Positions 1 through 8,873 of a DNA stretch of 64,000 bases are shown here, piece by piece. The DNA lies in NCBI RefSeq assembly GCF_030814655.1, contig NZ_JAUSVK010000001.1, positions 1 to 64,000 of the forward strand, in the 5' to 3' direction. A program made the translations under genes and the position numbers. The DNA comes from Labrys monachus. Its GTDB lineage: Bacteria > Pseudomonadota > Alphaproteobacteria > Rhizobiales > Labraceae. Position 1 is the first letter of the stretch. Each line of letters starts with the position of its first letter. The notes beneath the pieces are model-generated. The model was not told the origin of the DNA. It saw nothing but the letters and a program-made list of their open reading frames with translations, and did no database searches.

Positions 1-2
1 CG

Positions 3-851
3 GGCTGGATCGGCTCCTATGGCGGTGCGGATTCGCCTTCCGATATCCAGCGCGGCATCTTCGCCAGCGAGGTCGGCGTTCCCCGGCTGCTCCGCCTGTT
101 CAAGAAATACGATCTCAAGACCACCTTCTTCATCCCCGGCCATTCGATCGAGACCTTCCCGGACCAGTGCCGCCAGATCGTCGACGAAGGCCATGAGATC
201 GGCGCGCATGGCTACACCCACGAAAATCCGGTCGCGATGACGCCGACGCAGGAAGAAGCGGTGCTGGTGAAGTCGGTCGAGCTGATCGAGAAGCTCTCCG
301 GCAAGGCGCCGCGCGGCTACGTCGCGCCGTGGTGGGAAATGTCGGAATCGACCGCCAGCCTGCTGCAGAAATACGGCTTCAAATATCACAGCCAGGGCTA
401 TCGCGACTTCCAGCCCTTCTATTCCCGCGTCGGCGACAGCTGGACGCTCATCGACTATTCCAAGAAGGCGGAAGAGTGGATGAAGCCGCTGAAGCACGGC
501 AAGGAGATCGATCTCGTCGAAATCGGCGCCAACTGGTATGTCGACGACCTCCCGCCGATGATGTTCATCAAGAAGGCGCCCAACAGCCATGGTTTCGTCA
601 ATCCGCGCGATATCGAGTCGCTGTGGCGCGACCAGTTCGACTGGGTCTATCGCGAGATGGACTATGCGGCCTTCTGCTTCACCATCCATCCGGATGTCAG
701 CGGCCGTCCTCAGGTCCTGCTGATGCTCGAGCGCCTGATCGAATATGTGAGCGGGCATGAGGGCGTGCGCTGGGCCACCTTCGAGGACATCGCCAGCGAT
801 TTCCGCCAGCGTTATCCGTTCGAAGGCAAGGAGCGGCCGCCGGTCATCTGA
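3..851 (+). CDS. Polysaccharide deacetylase family protein (5' end outside window)
   Basis: Open from the left edge in one frame to the TGA at 849-851, so the true start lies upstream; 282 residues are visible. The visible chain has a NodB-like deacetylase pattern: a segment on Phe-Phe-Ile-Pro-Gly-His (TTFFIPGHS), then [14 protein letters not shown] with the paired histidines that usually bind metal, and a C-terminal [11 protein letters not shown] segment. This arrangement is known from the peptidoglycan/allantoinase-like deacetylases (HP0310 and PuuE types), which hydrolyse N-acyl or cyclic amide bonds. No membrane segment or signal peptide is visible in the part present. The substrate cannot be told from the sequence. 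It reads toward the small Cys protein and the GTPase gene and may share their transcript (36-base gap). Confidence 0.85.
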   Translation, partial: GWIGSYGGADSPSDIQRGIFASEVGVPRLLRLFKKYDLKTTFFIPGHSIETFPDQCRQIVDEGHEIGAHGYTHENPVAMTPTQEEAVLVKSVELIEKLSGKAPRGYVAPWWEMSESTASLLQKYGFKYHSQGYRDFQPFYSRVGDSWTLIDYSKKAEEWMKPLKHGKEIDLVEIGANWYVDDLPPMMFIKKAPNSHGFVNPRDIESLWRDQFDWVYREMDYAAFCFTIHPDVSGRPQVLLMLERLIEYVSGHEGVRWATFEDIASDFRQRYPFEGKERPPVI

Positions 852-887
852 CCGAAGAGGCAGGCCCGCAACATCGGAGATCGGCTC

Positions 888-1196
888 ATGTGCGCGAATT
901 GCGGGTTCCCGGCGGCAGCGGGCCATTGGACCGAAGCGGGCGCCGCCACGGCGGGCGAGAGGCTGCGCGCGCGGTTCCGCCGCGCGCAGGTGCTCCAGGC
1001 GGTCCTGCCCTCCTATGGGCTGACGGCGCATGACGACGGCGTCGTGCCCGGCATCACGGTCTCGACGAAGACCGGCCATCACGTGATGACGGCCGATCTC
1101 GCCGAATTCTGGTCGGCGGCGGAGCGCATCGGCGGCAAGGCGATCGACCCGCTCGACCCGCGCTTCGTCGCCCTCGGCGGCGGGAAGGGGTCCTGA
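888..1196 (+). CDS. Small conserved-looking protein with N-terminal CxxC, next to COG0523 GTPase
   Basis: A 102-residue protein that starts with Met-Cys-Ala-Asn-Cys, a CxxC pair that could hold a metal, followed by an Arg-rich helix and the segment GITVSTKTGHHV. It ends with DPLDPRFVAL. No membrane segment or signal peptide is seen. The stop is four bases before the start of the CobW-type GTPase, so the two are almost certainly cotranscribed and possibly translationally coupled. I do not recognise a family with a known function. Given the Cys pair and the neighbour (a presumed metal chaperone), a metal-handling role is a guess only. Confidence 0.7.
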   Translation: MCANCGFPAAAGHWTEAGAATAGERLRARFRRAQVLQAVLPSYGLTAHDDGVVPGITVSTKTGHHVMTADLAEFWSAAERIGGKAIDPLDPRFVALGGGKGS

Positions 1197-1200
1197 CGGG

Positions 1201-2172
1201 ATGGCGGCGCCTGCGGACGGCCGCATCAGGCTGACGGTGCTGGGCGGCTTCCTCGGCTCCGGCAAGACCACGTGGCTGCGTCACCAGCTGCATCACGGAC
1301 GGATGACGGACGCCCTGGTCATCGTCAACGAAGCGGCGGACGTCCCGGTCGACGATGCGCTTCTCGCCCGCTCGTCGCGCCTGGCGGTGCTGGCCGGGGG
1401 ATGCGCCTGCTGCACCGGCCGCCAGGCCTTCATTTCGATGCTGCGCGACATCTGCGACCAGCGCGTGGCCGCTACCGATCCGGCGCAGAGGATCGACCGT
1501 ATCGTGCTGGAGACCAGCGGCCTCGCCGATCCCGGCGCGATCGTCGACGCCATCCGGTCGGACCCGGTGCTGCTCCATCATATCGTGGTCCACGCCATCG
1601 TGGTCTCCGTGGACGGCCTGCACGGGCTCGACCAGCTCCGGCGCGAGCCGCTGGGCCGCCGGCAGATCGAGACCGCCGACCGGCTGGTGGTGACCAAGCT
1701 GGACGCAGCCGACGGCGAGGGGCTGCGGGCGCTGCTCGCCACGCTTCAGGTCCTCAATCCGGGCGCCGCCCTTTCCGGCGCCGCCATGGGCAGCGAGGCC
1801 GGGCTGCCCGCTTTCGGATCCGATGCGGCCGTGGCGCTGCCCGAAATCGACGGCGAGACCGCCGCGCCGATCACCGCCACCACGATCGAGGTCGACGATT
1901 CGATCGACTGGACCGCCTTCAGCGTGTGGCTGAGCGCGCTGCTGCATGCCCGCGGCGACGACATCATGCGGGTGAAAGGCGTGATGCGCACGCCGGCGGG
2001 CCGCCTGCTGCTCCAGAGCGTGCGCAAGGTGGTGCAATCTCCCGAACTGCTGCCGGACGATGGGCAGGCGGGCGGGCGGGACAATTCGATCGTCGTCATC
2101 GGCCGGGGCTTCGAGCCGAGCCATCTCCTGCCGTCGCTGCGCTATTTCGCCGGGCGGACGGGCGCGCCCTGA
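1201..2172 (+). CDS. CobW/COG0523 family GTPase (putative metallochaperone)
   Basis: The 323-residue chain begins with a P-loop, GGFLGSGKTT (residues 15-24), preceded by the LTVL strand typical of the family. The metal-binding CxCC motif is present as Cys68-Ala-Cys70-Cys71, and a TKLDA segment near residue 162 takes the place of the guanine-specificity NKxD. The C-terminal half (MRVKGVMRTPAGRLLLQSV) matches the CobW C-terminal domain. COG0523 proteins deliver zinc, cobalt or other metals to client proteins at the cost of GTP. Which metal is used here is unknown. No Zur-like palindrome was seen upstream, so zinc regulation is not supported by the DNA. It forms a tight pair with the preceding small Cys protein. 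Confidence 0.9.
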   Translation: MAAPADGRIRLTVLGGFLGSGKTTWLRHQLHHGRMTDALVIVNEAADVPVDDALLARSSRLAVLAGGCACCTGRQAFISMLRDICDQRVAATDPAQRIDRIVLETSGLADPGAIVDAIRSDPVLLHHIVVHAIVVSVDGLHGLDQLRREPLGRRQIETADRLVVTKLDAADGEGLRALLATLQVLNPGAALSGAAMGSEAGLPAFGSDAAVALPEIDGETAAPITATTIEVDDSIDWTAFSVWLSALLHARGDDIMRVKGVMRTPAGRLLLQSVRKVVQSPELLPDDGQAGGRDNSIVVIGRGFEPSHLLPSLRYFAGRTGAP

Positions 2173-2210
2173 TCGAGGAGATGAGGCGTTACTGCGCTGC
2201 TCCTCAACTA

Positions 2211-2484
2211 AACGCGACGCCGGCCGCCCCTTCTCCCCGCATGCGGGGAGAAGGTAAGGATGAGGGGGCTGCGCCTCTCTCTCCGGAAAGTCGCCGATAA
2301 TACGACAGCCGCCGCAGCGCTGCCCCTCACCTCTATCCTCTCCCCGCTTTGCGGGGCGAGGGGACATCGGCGTCGCGGGAGGATGGAGAGGCCGCTGTCT
2401 CGCCGCGCGCTAGCTAATGGAACGCGACGCCGGCCACCCCTTCTCCCCGTTCTCACGGGGAGAAGGTAAGGATGAGGGGCTGCG
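2211..2484. repeat. Paired copies of a hairpin repeat in the 2173-2513 intergenic gap
   Basis: Two near-identical copies of about 65 bases, starting AACGCGACGCCGGCC at 2211 and 2421, each contain a CTTCTCCCC...GGGGAGAAG hairpin followed by GTAAGGATGAGGGG. They flank a central 145-base stretch with CTCACCTCTATCCTCTCCCC. The convergent gap between the GTPase and septation genes holds nothing else. The hairpins could act as transcription terminators for both flanking operons, but no T-tract is evident. Confidence 0.7.
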
Positions 2485-2513
2485 CGACGGGACGGCAGAT
2501 CGCCGGCCGTCCC

Positions 2514-3188
2514 TTATCCTGCCTCCGCCTCGCCGTTGCCGGCCAGCGTGGGCGTCGCCTCCTCCGGCTTGACCTCGTATTTCAGCAGGATGGGAACCTG
2601 CGAGCCGGCGAAGATCAGGGTGATCGGCATGGTTCCGAACAGCTTGAAGGCGCTCCAGAACTCGCTGGAGAAATTCCGCCACACCACTTCGTTGAGCACG
2701 GCGAGGAAGAGGAAGAACAGGCCCCAGTTCAGCGTCAGCTTGCGCCAGCCCTCGGGCTTGAGGTCGAAGGCGGCATCGAGGACGTAGCGGATCAGCGGCC
2801 GGCCGAAATAGAGCCCGCCCAGCAGGATGACCCCGAACAGCGTGTTGACGATGGTCGGCTTCATCTTGATGAAGACGTCGTTCTGCAGCCACAGCGTCAG
2901 CGTGCCGAAGACGAGCACGAAGATGCCGGAGATCAGCGGCATGATCGGGACGTGGCGCATCACGACGAGCCCCACCACCAAAGCGAGGATCGTCACCGGC
3001 ACGAAGACGGCCGTCGCCGTGAAGACGTTGCCGCTGGGGCCTTCGAACATCGCCGCCGGCAGCACGCGCTCGACCAGGGGGTTGAAGAGCCCCGGCCGCA
3101 CATTGGCGATGAAGAACAGGCCGAGCGGCCCCATCTCGAACAGGAACTTCAAGAGGGGGTTGACCTTGCGGCGCGGCGCGGTTGCCAT
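2514..3188 (-). CDS. yciB: Inner membrane septation protein A (YciB/IspZ family)
   Basis: A 224-residue polytopic membrane protein with about five to six hydrophobic helices. Family landmarks are visible: LKFLFEMGPLGLFFIAN at the N-terminus, MPLISGIFVLVFGTLTLWL, the polar VFIKMKPTIVNTLFG loop, LTLNWGLFFLFLAVLNEVVWR, and a C-terminal SQVPIL segment. YciB proteins sit in the inner membrane and influence cell-envelope synthesis and septation, although the molecular activity is not settled. The start is preceded by GGAGTGA, and the gene follows ftsY with only a three-base gap, an order common in alphaproteobacteria. The last 20 residues are an Ala/Glu-rich tail with no predicted structure. Confidence 0.93.
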   Translation of the reverse strand: MATAPRRKVNPLLKFLFEMGPLGLFFIANVRPGLFNPLVERVLPAAMFEGPSGNVFTATAVFVPVTILALVVGLVVMRHVPIMPLISGIFVLVFGTLTLWLQNDVFIKMKPTIVNTLFGVILLGGLYFGRPLIRYVLDAAFDLKPEGWRKLTLNWGLFFLFLAVLNEVVWRNFSSEFWSAFKLFGTMPITLIFAGSQVPILLKYEVKPEEATPTLAGNGEAEAG

Positions 3189-3191
3189 GGT

Positions 3192-4430
3192 TCACTCCAT
3201 CCCGGCAATGGCGCGGGAGAAATCCCGGGCAGAAAAGGGTTCGAGGTCGTCGATGCCTTCGCCGACACCGATATAGTGGACGGGAAGGCCGAATTTCGCG
3301 GCGAGCGCCACGAGGATGCCGCCGCGCGCCGTGCCGTCGAGCTTGGTCATGACGAGGCCGGTGACGCCGGCGATCCGCCCGAAGATCTCGGCCTGCGAAA
3401 TCGCGTTCTGGCCGACGGTGGCGTCGAGGACGAGCAGCACGGCATGGGGGGCGGTGGCGTCGATCTTGCGGATCACCCGCACCACCTTGGCCAGTTCGTC
3501 CATCAGCAGCGTCTTGTTCTGCAGCCGGCCGGCGGTGTCGATCAGCAGCACGTCGGAGCCGTTGTCCTGCGCCGCCTTGAGGGCGTCGAAGGCGAGGCCC
3601 GAGGCATCCGAGCCCTGGGCGCGGGCGATGACCGGCGAGCGCGTCCGCTCGCCCCAGACCTTGAGCTGCTCGATCGCCGCCGCGCGGAAGGTGTCGCCGG
3701 CAGCCAGCGTCACCTTGAGGCCCTGGCCGGTGAATTTGGCGGCGAGCTTGCCGATCGTCGTCGTCTTGCCGGAGCCGTTGACGCCGACCATCAGCATCAC
3801 GAAGGGGTGCCTGCTGCGGTCGATCTCCAGCGGCCTGGCGACCGGCGTCAGGATCGCCTCGACCTCGCTCGCCAGCACGCGATACACTTCATCCGGCGAG
3901 ATCTGGCGGTCGAACCGGCCCTTGCCGATGGCGGCGGCGATGCGGGCGGCGACGTCGACGCCGAGGTCGGCCTGGATCAGGACGTCCTCGATCTCCTCGA
4001 TCGTCGTGGCGTCGAGCTTGCGCTTGAGGACGATGTCGCTGAGGCCCCGGCTGATGGCGGAGGAGGAGCGGGAAAGCCCTTCCTTCAGCCGGCGCCACCA
4101 GGATTTCTTCTCCTCCGCGGGGGGCGGGACGGACAGGAGCGGCTCGGGTGCCGCAGGCTCCGGCTCCGGAAGCGGAGCTGGCAACGGGGCAGGTTCGGGC
4201 TCGACCCTACCCTCCTCCTCGGCCTCCTCGGCGGGCGTCCGGGCGGGAGTGATCAGTTCGGCGGCGAGCAGCGGCACGGCTTCGATGAGAGCGTCGGGCA
4301 GCGCATCCGGCTTCTCATCGCCGGGAAGGGGCTTGTCCTCCTCCGCCGGCGGCTCGGCCTGCGGCGCGGTGGCGCCGCGTCCGAACAGCCGGGAGAAAAA
4401 GCCGGGCTTCTGCTTGTCGCTTTCGGTCAT
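3192..4430 (-). CDS. ftsY: Signal recognition particle receptor FtsY
   Basis: Receptor GTPase that docks SRP-ribosome complexes at the inner membrane for cotranslational insertion. The 412-residue chain has a Pro/Glu-rich acidic A region (residues 20-110), then the four-helix N domain and the G domain. G-domain motifs are GVNGSGKTT (216-224), DTAGR (297-301), TKLDGTARGG (from 361) and GEGIDDLEPF near the C-terminus. The amphipathic MTS-like start of the N domain contains WWRRLKEGL (111-119). The length of the acidic region is typical for alphaproteobacteria. It is cotranscribed with the downstream yciB. Confidence 0.97.
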   Translation of the reverse strand: MTESDKQKPGFFSRLFGRGATAPQAEPPAEEDKPLPGDEKPDALPDALIEAVPLLAAELITPARTPAEEAEEEGRVEPEPAPLPAPLPEPEPAAPEPLLSVPPPAEEKKSWWRRLKEGLSRSSSAISRGLSDIVLKRKLDATTIEEIEDVLIQADLGVDVAARIAAAIGKGRFDRQISPDEVYRVLASEVEAILTPVARPLEIDRSRHPFVMLMVGVNGSGKTTTIGKLAAKFTGQGLKVTLAAGDTFRAAAIEQLKVWGERTRSPVIARAQGSDASGLAFDALKAAQDNGSDVLLIDTAGRLQNKTLLMDELAKVVRVIRKIDATAPHAVLLVLDATVGQNAISQAEIFGRIAGVTGLVMTKLDGTARGGILVALAAKFGLPVHYIGVGEGIDDLEPFSARDFSRAIAGME

Positions 4431-4511
4431 CAGATCCGTTTGCCATCAAAAAGTGGTCGCATGGTGGAGGAATCTCTAGCCGAGTGTGGCGGTTCACGAT
4501 AGCGCTAAGCG

Positions 4512-5270
4512 ATGATATCGATCGATTTGACCGCAAGGCTGCTGCACCGCGACGCGCTGATCCTCATCCTGGACAAGCCCGCCGGCCTGCCCGTCCATGC
4601 CGGGCCGAAGGGCGGCGCCAACCTCACCGCCATGCTCGACCAGCTGCGCTTCGGCCTGCCGAAGCCGCCGGAACTGGCGCATCGGCTCGACAAGGACACG
4701 TCCGGCTGCCTGATCCTCGGCCGCCATGCCAGGCCGCTGCGCACCCTCAACGAGCTCTTCGCCAAGGGTGGCGTGGAGAAGACCTACTGGGCCGTGGTCG
4801 AGGGCGGTCCGGCCGAGGATGTCGGCCTGATCGACATGCCGATCGCCCGCCGCTCCCCCGAACGCGGCTGGTGGATGAAGCCGGCCGAGGACGGCCTGCC
4901 GGCGCAGACCGATTTTCGCGTGCTCGGCCGGGGAGACGGGCTGACCTGGCTGGAGCTCAAGCCGCGCACCGGCCGCACGCATCAATTGCGCCTGCATTGC
5001 GCCGCTTCGGGCTTTCCGATCGTCGGGGACCCGATCTACGGCTCGGCGCCGCGCGAGGGCGGCCCGGTCCTGCACCTGCATGCTCGCGCAGTGACGGTGC
5101 CGATCCTGCCGAAGAAGCCGCCGGTCACCGCCGAAGCGCCGCCGCCGGACCATATGCAGGCGCGGCTGGCCATGCTGGGCTATGACGGCCCGATCAGCCC
5201 GACGCCGCCGGAACTGATCAGGCCTGTGGTGGTGGAGCAACCGACGGTGCGGCGCGGGCTGCGGAAATAG
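4512..5270 (+). CDS. RluA-family RNA pseudouridine synthase
   Basis: A 252-residue enzyme that isomerises uridine to pseudouridine in RNA. The catalytic motif HRLDKDTSG is complete, with the nucleophilic Asp at residue 60. The family signature continues with GGVEKTYWAVVEGG and GRTHQLRLHCA, then GFPIVGDPIYG. There is no S4 domain at the N-terminus: the protein starts directly with the catalytic domain, as in short RluA-type enzymes. The RNA target (23S rRNA or tRNA) cannot be assigned. The ribosome binding site is weak for this start. It is divergent from ftsY with an 81-base spacer. Confidence 0.9.
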   Translation: MISIDLTARLLHRDALILILDKPAGLPVHAGPKGGANLTAMLDQLRFGLPKPPELAHRLDKDTSGCLILGRHARPLRTLNELFAKGGVEKTYWAVVEGGPAEDVGLIDMPIARRSPERGWWMKPAEDGLPAQTDFRVLGRGDGLTWLELKPRTGRTHQLRLHCAASGFPIVGDPIYGSAPREGGPVLHLHARAVTVPILPKKPPVTAEAPPPDHMQARLAMLGYDGPISPTPPELIRPVVVEQPTVRRGLRK

Positions 5271-5274
5271 CCCC

Positions 5275-5551
5275 TGGGACCGCAGGCGTCTCGCCCATAT
5301 GCGCTAACTTTGCCGACAATAGCGCGATTTTCCTTCTCCCATGCGGGACTTCGCATTTCCTGCGGAAATGCTGGGGGTGGCGCGAAGCGCCGGATGAGGG
5401 TCTGGACTTCTGCAATTCTAGCGCGACTATTGAGCTATCTGCGTTGACGTTTAGACCCTCATCCCCCTACCGGGACCTTCTCCCGAACCGGGAGAAGGCG
5501 GGTATTTCTGTTATGTTAGCGCATATGGGCTGGAATCCTGCGGTCCCGGGG
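5275..5551. repeat. Nested palindromic intergenic element, copy between pseudouridine synthase and ispG
   Basis: Outer arms CTGGGACCGCAGG (from 5275) and CCTGCGGTCCCGGGG (to about 5551) enclose inner arms GCCCATATGCGCTAAC (from 5293) and GTTAGCGCATATGGGC (to 5530). The core carries CTTCTCCC hairpins, GCATTTCCTGCGGAAATGC and the text GATGAGGGTCTGGACTTC. The same arms and core recur elsewhere in the window, notably in inverted order at 32.4-32.7 kb. No protein is encoded. It fills the convergent gap and ends next to the ispG stop. Confidence 0.85.
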
Positions 5552-5552
5552 A

Positions 5553-6806
5553 TCATTCCGCTGCCGGGCGGACGCCGAAGCGGTTGTCGATATAGTCGAT
5601 CACCATCTTCTTGAAATCGTCGGCGATCGCGGGCCCGCGCAGGGTCGCGGCCTTGTGGCCGTCGACGAAGACGGGGGCCGTCGGCGTCTCGCCGGTGCCG
5701 GGCAGGGAAATGCCGATATCGGCATGCTTGGATTCGCCGGGGCCGTTGACGATGCAGCCCATCACCGCGACCTTGAGAGTCTCGACGCCGGGATAGCGGG
5801 TCTTCCATGCGGGCATCGAGTCGATGATGAAGCCCTGGATGCTCTGGGCGAGTTCCTGGAACACCGTCGAGGTGGTGCGTCCGCAGCCCGGGCAGGCGGC
5901 GACGAGCGGCACGAAGGTGCGGATGCCCATCACCTGCAGGATTTCCTGGCTGACCTTGACCTCCTGCGTGCGGTCGCCGCCCGGCTCCGGCGTCAGCGAC
6001 ACGCGGATGGTGTCGCCGATGCCGGCCTGCAGCAGCGGCGACAGCGCCGCGGCGGAGGCGACGATGCCCTTGGAACCCATGCCGGCCTCGGTGAGGCCGA
6101 GATGCAGGGCATAGTCGGAGCGGCTCGCCATCTCGCTGTAGACGGCGATGAGGTCCTGCACGGCCGAGACCTTGGCCGAGATGATGATCTTCGACTTGGG
6201 CAGGCCCATCTCGACGGCGCGGTCGGCCGACAGCAGCGCCGACTGCACCAGCGCCTCCCATGTCACGGTGCGGGCGTCGACGGGAGCCTCGCTCCTGGCG
6301 TTCTGGTCCATCAGGTGGGTCAGCAATTCCTGGTCGAGCGAGCCCCAATTGGCGCCGATGCGCACCGGCTTGCCATAGCGGATGGCGGTTTCGATGATGG
6401 CGCCGAACTGCCGGTCCTTCTTGTCCTTGAAGCCGACATTGCCGGGATTGATGCGATATTTGTCGAGGGCCTCGGCGCAGGCCGGATGATCGGCGAGCAA
6501 TTTATGGCCGATATAGTGGAAGTCGCCGATCAGCGGCGTGGTGATGCCGACCCGCATCAGCCTTTCCTTGATGCGCGGCACCGCGGCGGCCGCCTCGTCG
6601 CGGTCGACGGTGATGCGGACGAGTTCCGATCCCGCCCGCGCCAGCGCCGCGACCTGGCGCACCGTGCCGTCGACATCGGCGGTATCGGTGTTGGTCATCG
6701 ACTGCACGACGATGGGGGCACCGCCGCCGACAAGCACGCCGCCGACATCGACGGGAACGGTCTGACGGCGGGACTTCAGGCCAAAGCTCGCATAGGAAGG
6801 GATCAT
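5553..6806 (-). CDS. ispG: 4-hydroxy-3-methylbut-2-en-1-yl diphosphate synthase IspG
   Basis: Iron-sulfur enzyme of the methylerythritol phosphate pathway that reduces the cyclic diphosphate MEcPP to HMBPP for isoprenoid synthesis. Visible signatures are [12 protein letters not shown] and [13 protein letters not shown] in the TIM-barrel part, [11 protein letters not shown], and the C-terminal 4Fe-4S ligands in ACPGCGRT and [10 protein letters not shown]. The start used is the ATG at 6806 (MIPSYASFG), 417 residues. An upstream in-frame ATG at 6863 would add 19 residues that lack family similarity. It ends against a palindromic repeat and is divergent from the FUSC gene. Confidence 0.96.
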   Translation of the reverse strand: MIPSYASFGLKSRRQTVPVDVGGVLVGGGAPIVVQSMTNTDTADVDGTVRQVAALARAGSELVRITVDRDEAAAAVPRIKERLMRVGITTPLIGDFHYIGHKLLADHPACAEALDKYRINPGNVGFKDKKDRQFGAIIETAIRYGKPVRIGANWGSLDQELLTHLMDQNARSEAPVDARTVTWEALVQSALLSADRAVEMGLPKSKIIISAKVSAVQDLIAVYSEMASRSDYALHLGLTEAGMGSKGIVASAAALSPLLQAGIGDTIRVSLTPEPGGDRTQEVKVSQEILQVMGIRTFVPLVAACPGCGRTTSTVFQELAQSIQGFIIDSMPAWKTRYPGVETLKVAVMGCIVNGPGESKHADIGISLPGTGETPTAPVFVDGHKAATLRGPAIADDFKKMVIDYIDNRFGVRPAAE

Positions 6807-6973
6807 CGGGCACCGCAAGAAGTGTTTCGTCGCTGAAATGGACCTGCGCGACCATAGCGTCAACGACTGTCTTGATCGAGCATGGACATAATGTTTGGCG
6901 GCAGTCGGGCCGACCGATAGGGTATCGCCAAAGCCTGATACGATGGCATGACCAATTGTCGCGCAGGATCACC

Positions 6974-8095
6974 ATGGGGCGTCCCTTCGGCCGAGTTACC
7001 GCTTCGAGCATCGCCGCCTTGCTCGCGTCGAAGCGATCCGAACTCATCCTCGTGCTGCGGGTGACCGTCGCCTCGGCCCTTGCCTTCGTCGCCGACCGGC
7101 TGGTGGGCCTGTCGCAGGGGACCTGGGCGGTGATCACCGCCATCATCGTCATGCAGGCGAGCCTCGGCGGTTCGGTCAAGGCGGCGATGGACCGGATGGC
7201 CGGCACGCTGGTAGGGGCGATCTGGGGCGCGGCGATCTCGCTCCTGGTGCCGCATCACGGCGATCTCGAGACCGGCATCGCCATCGTCGTGGCCGTGGCG
7301 CCGACCGCCCTCTTCGCCGCGCTCAGCCCGAGCTTCCGGGTGGCGCCGATCACCGCGCTCATCGTGCTGGTGCCGTCGGGCGGCACGGCGCTCAGCCCGC
7401 TCGCCTATGCCTTCGACCGCGTCGGCGAGATCCTGCTCGGCATCATCGCCGGCGTCGGCGTCGCCCTGTTCGTCCTGCCGGCCCGCGCCCAGAACCTGAT
7501 GCTGCTGTCGGCGGCCAGGATCGCCGAGCTCAACGCCGACCTGCTCGCCGCCCTGATCACGGCGCTGATGGAAGGGCAGGGGCGGCCGGACGTCGCCTCG
7601 ATCCACGCCCGCATCCGCGCCAGCCTGAAGCAGATGGACGCGGCCGTCGACGAAGCGGCCCGCGAGCGCAAGACGCATCTCAGCGACCATGTCGACCCCG
7701 AGCCCGTTGCCCGGACGCTGTATCGCGTGCGGCACGACCTCGTCATCATCGGCCGCGCCAGCGCGACGGAGCTGCCGCTCGCCGTCAAGCCGGCGCTGGA
7801 GGATCCACTGCTCGGCGTGCGCGACGCGGCGATCGCCATGCTGAGGGGAACCGCGACGGCGCTGCGCGCCGCGACGCCGCCGCCGGACCTCGCCGCCTTC
7901 GACGCCAGCCTCGCCATCTATGTCGCGGCCATGGATGCGCTGCGGGCCGGCGGCGTCATCCGGCGGATGGAGAGCGAGGAGGTCGGGCGGATCTATGCGC
8001 TGCGCTTCGGCTTCGAGCAGCTCGGCCTCGACCTCAGGGACTTGTCCGAGCGCGGCCGCGAACTGGTGGAGAAGGGGCGCCCGGCGGACCTGTGA
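6974..8095 (+). CDS. FUSC/aromatic acid exporter family membrane protein
   Basis: A 373-residue protein with an N-terminal cluster of hydrophobic helices (about residues 20-165) followed by a long soluble helical region. The segment GTWAVITAIIVMQASLGGSVKAAMDRMAGTL (read as two blocks) is the hallmark of the FUSC/ArAE efflux family, repeated in many aromatic acid exporters. The start at 6974 has AGGATC upstream; the reading frame is open further back, but those extra 34 residues are not family-like. Members export toxic or aromatic organic anions. The substrate here is unknown. Confidence 0.85.
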   Translation: MGRPFGRVTASSIAALLASKRSELILVLRVTVASALAFVADRLVGLSQGTWAVITAIIVMQASLGGSVKAAMDRMAGTLVGAIWGAAISLLVPHHGDLETGIAIVVAVAPTALFAALSPSFRVAPITALIVLVPSGGTALSPLAYAFDRVGEILLGIIAGVGVALFVLPARAQNLMLLSAARIAELNADLLAALITALMEGQGRPDVASIHARIRASLKQMDAAVDEAARERKTHLSDHVDPEPVARTLYRVRHDLVIIGRASATELPLAVKPALEDPLLGVRDAAIAMLRGTATALRAATPPPDLAAFDASLAIYVAAMDALRAGGVIRRMESEEVGRIYALRFGFEQLGLDLRDLSERGRELVEKGRPADL

Positions 8096-8194
8096 CGGTT
8101 CCCGTGAAATCCGTATGAGACGGCAGCCATGTGAGCTTCGCGTCGGCGGACGGATTCGCTTCCCTCGCCGGGGGTGACGGGACGGGGGATCGGA

Positions 8195-8725
8195 CTATGC
8201 CGCGGCCGTCGCCCGGCAATGGGCGCAGATGCCGGCGATCTCGATGACCTGGCCGCGGGGCTGGAAGCCGATGCGGCCGGCAGCGTCCGCGAGGGCCAGC
8301 CCGACCGCAGCCGATTCGGCCTCGCCGACGGTGCCGCAGCTTTCGCAGATGAGAAACATCACGACGCCGCCGTCCTTGTGGTCATGCGCGCAGGCGATGA
8401 AGGCGTTGCGGCTCTCGATGCGATGGGCGAAGCCCTGTTCGAGCAGGAAGTCGAGCGCACGATAGACGGTGATCGGCGCAGGACGCTTGCCGTCGGCATC
8501 CTCCAGCCTCTCGATCAACTCATAGGCGCCGATGGGCTGGTGCGTCGCCGCCAGCGCCTGCAGGACCTGGCGGCGGATCGGCGTCAGGCGGACGCCGCGG
8601 GCGGTGCTCAGCGCCTCGGCCCGCGCCAGCACCGCCTCGGCACAATGGCTGTGATCGTGGCCGGGTGCGGCAAACACAGGCGCATGATCGTGCCCGGCAT
8701 GCTCGTGGGACTGGCGGTGCGCCAT
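8195..8725 (-). CDS. zur: Fur-family zinc uptake regulator Zur
   Basis: A 176-residue Fur-family repressor. It has a His-rich N-terminus (residues 3-27, six His within HEHAGHDH and HDHSH), the winged helix around VRLTPIRRQVLQAL and ITVYRALDFLLEQGF, and the structural zinc pairs Cys127-x-x-Cys130 and Cys167-x-x-Cys170. This Cys layout and His-rich start are typical of Zur rather than Fur or Irr. It would repress zinc uptake genes when zinc is plentiful; none of those genes is in the window. The start at 8725 is preferred because the upstream in-frame extension is Arg-rich and crosses the operator-like palindrome at 8754-8768, which suggests autoregulation. Confidence 0.88.
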   Translation of the reverse strand: MAHRQSHEHAGHDHAPVFAAPGHDHSHCAEAVLARAEALSTARGVRLTPIRRQVLQALAATHQPIGAYELIERLEDADGKRPAPITVYRALDFLLEQGFAHRIESRNAFIACAHDHKDGGVVMFLICESCGTVGEAESAAVGLALADAAGRIGFQPRGQVIEIAGICAHCRATAAA

Positions 8726-8753
8726 GCGATCCTCATCAGGCTGTTGCCCGATA

Positions 8754-8768
8754 TGTAACAACGTTACA
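8754..8768. promoter_or_regulatory. Candidate Zur operator
   Basis: A perfect inverted repeat TGTAAC-AAC-GTTACA lies 28 bases upstream of the zur start codon. Alphaproteobacterial Zur boxes are AT-rich palindromes of the TGTTATA...TATAACA type, so this shares the TGT...ACA ends but not the full consensus. Its position fits autorepression. Confidence 0.45.
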
Positions 8769-8782
8769 CGGGTTTTGCCAGA

Positions 8783-8860
8783 TCGGGACCGTCGGCGTCT
8801 CGTCGGCCTCTGAAACCGCGGCGCTCGTCGAAGGGCCGACGAGACGTCGGCGGTCCCGGG
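8783..8860. repeat. Long inverted repeat between proA and zur
   Basis: Arms GGGACCGTCGGCGTCTCG (from 8785) and CGAGACGTCGGCGGTCCC (to about 8859) face each other across roughly 35 bases, extending on the inside with TCGGCC/GGCCGA. The outer GGGACCG echoes the arms of the nested elements elsewhere in the window. It lies downstream of proA and may terminate its transcript. Confidence 0.6.
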
Positions 8861-8873
8861 CGCGAGGCTCGGC

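Noticed and set aside
2472..4502. Very long open frame on the plus strand opposite yciB and ftsY
   Set aside because: Its codons mirror the real genes on the minus strand, the product is Arg/Glu/His-rich with no motif, and ftsY is unmistakable on the other strand. The same holds for similar long frames opposite the efflux genes (10.8-12.9 kb) and opposite the MFS and GST genes (29.1-31.6 kb).
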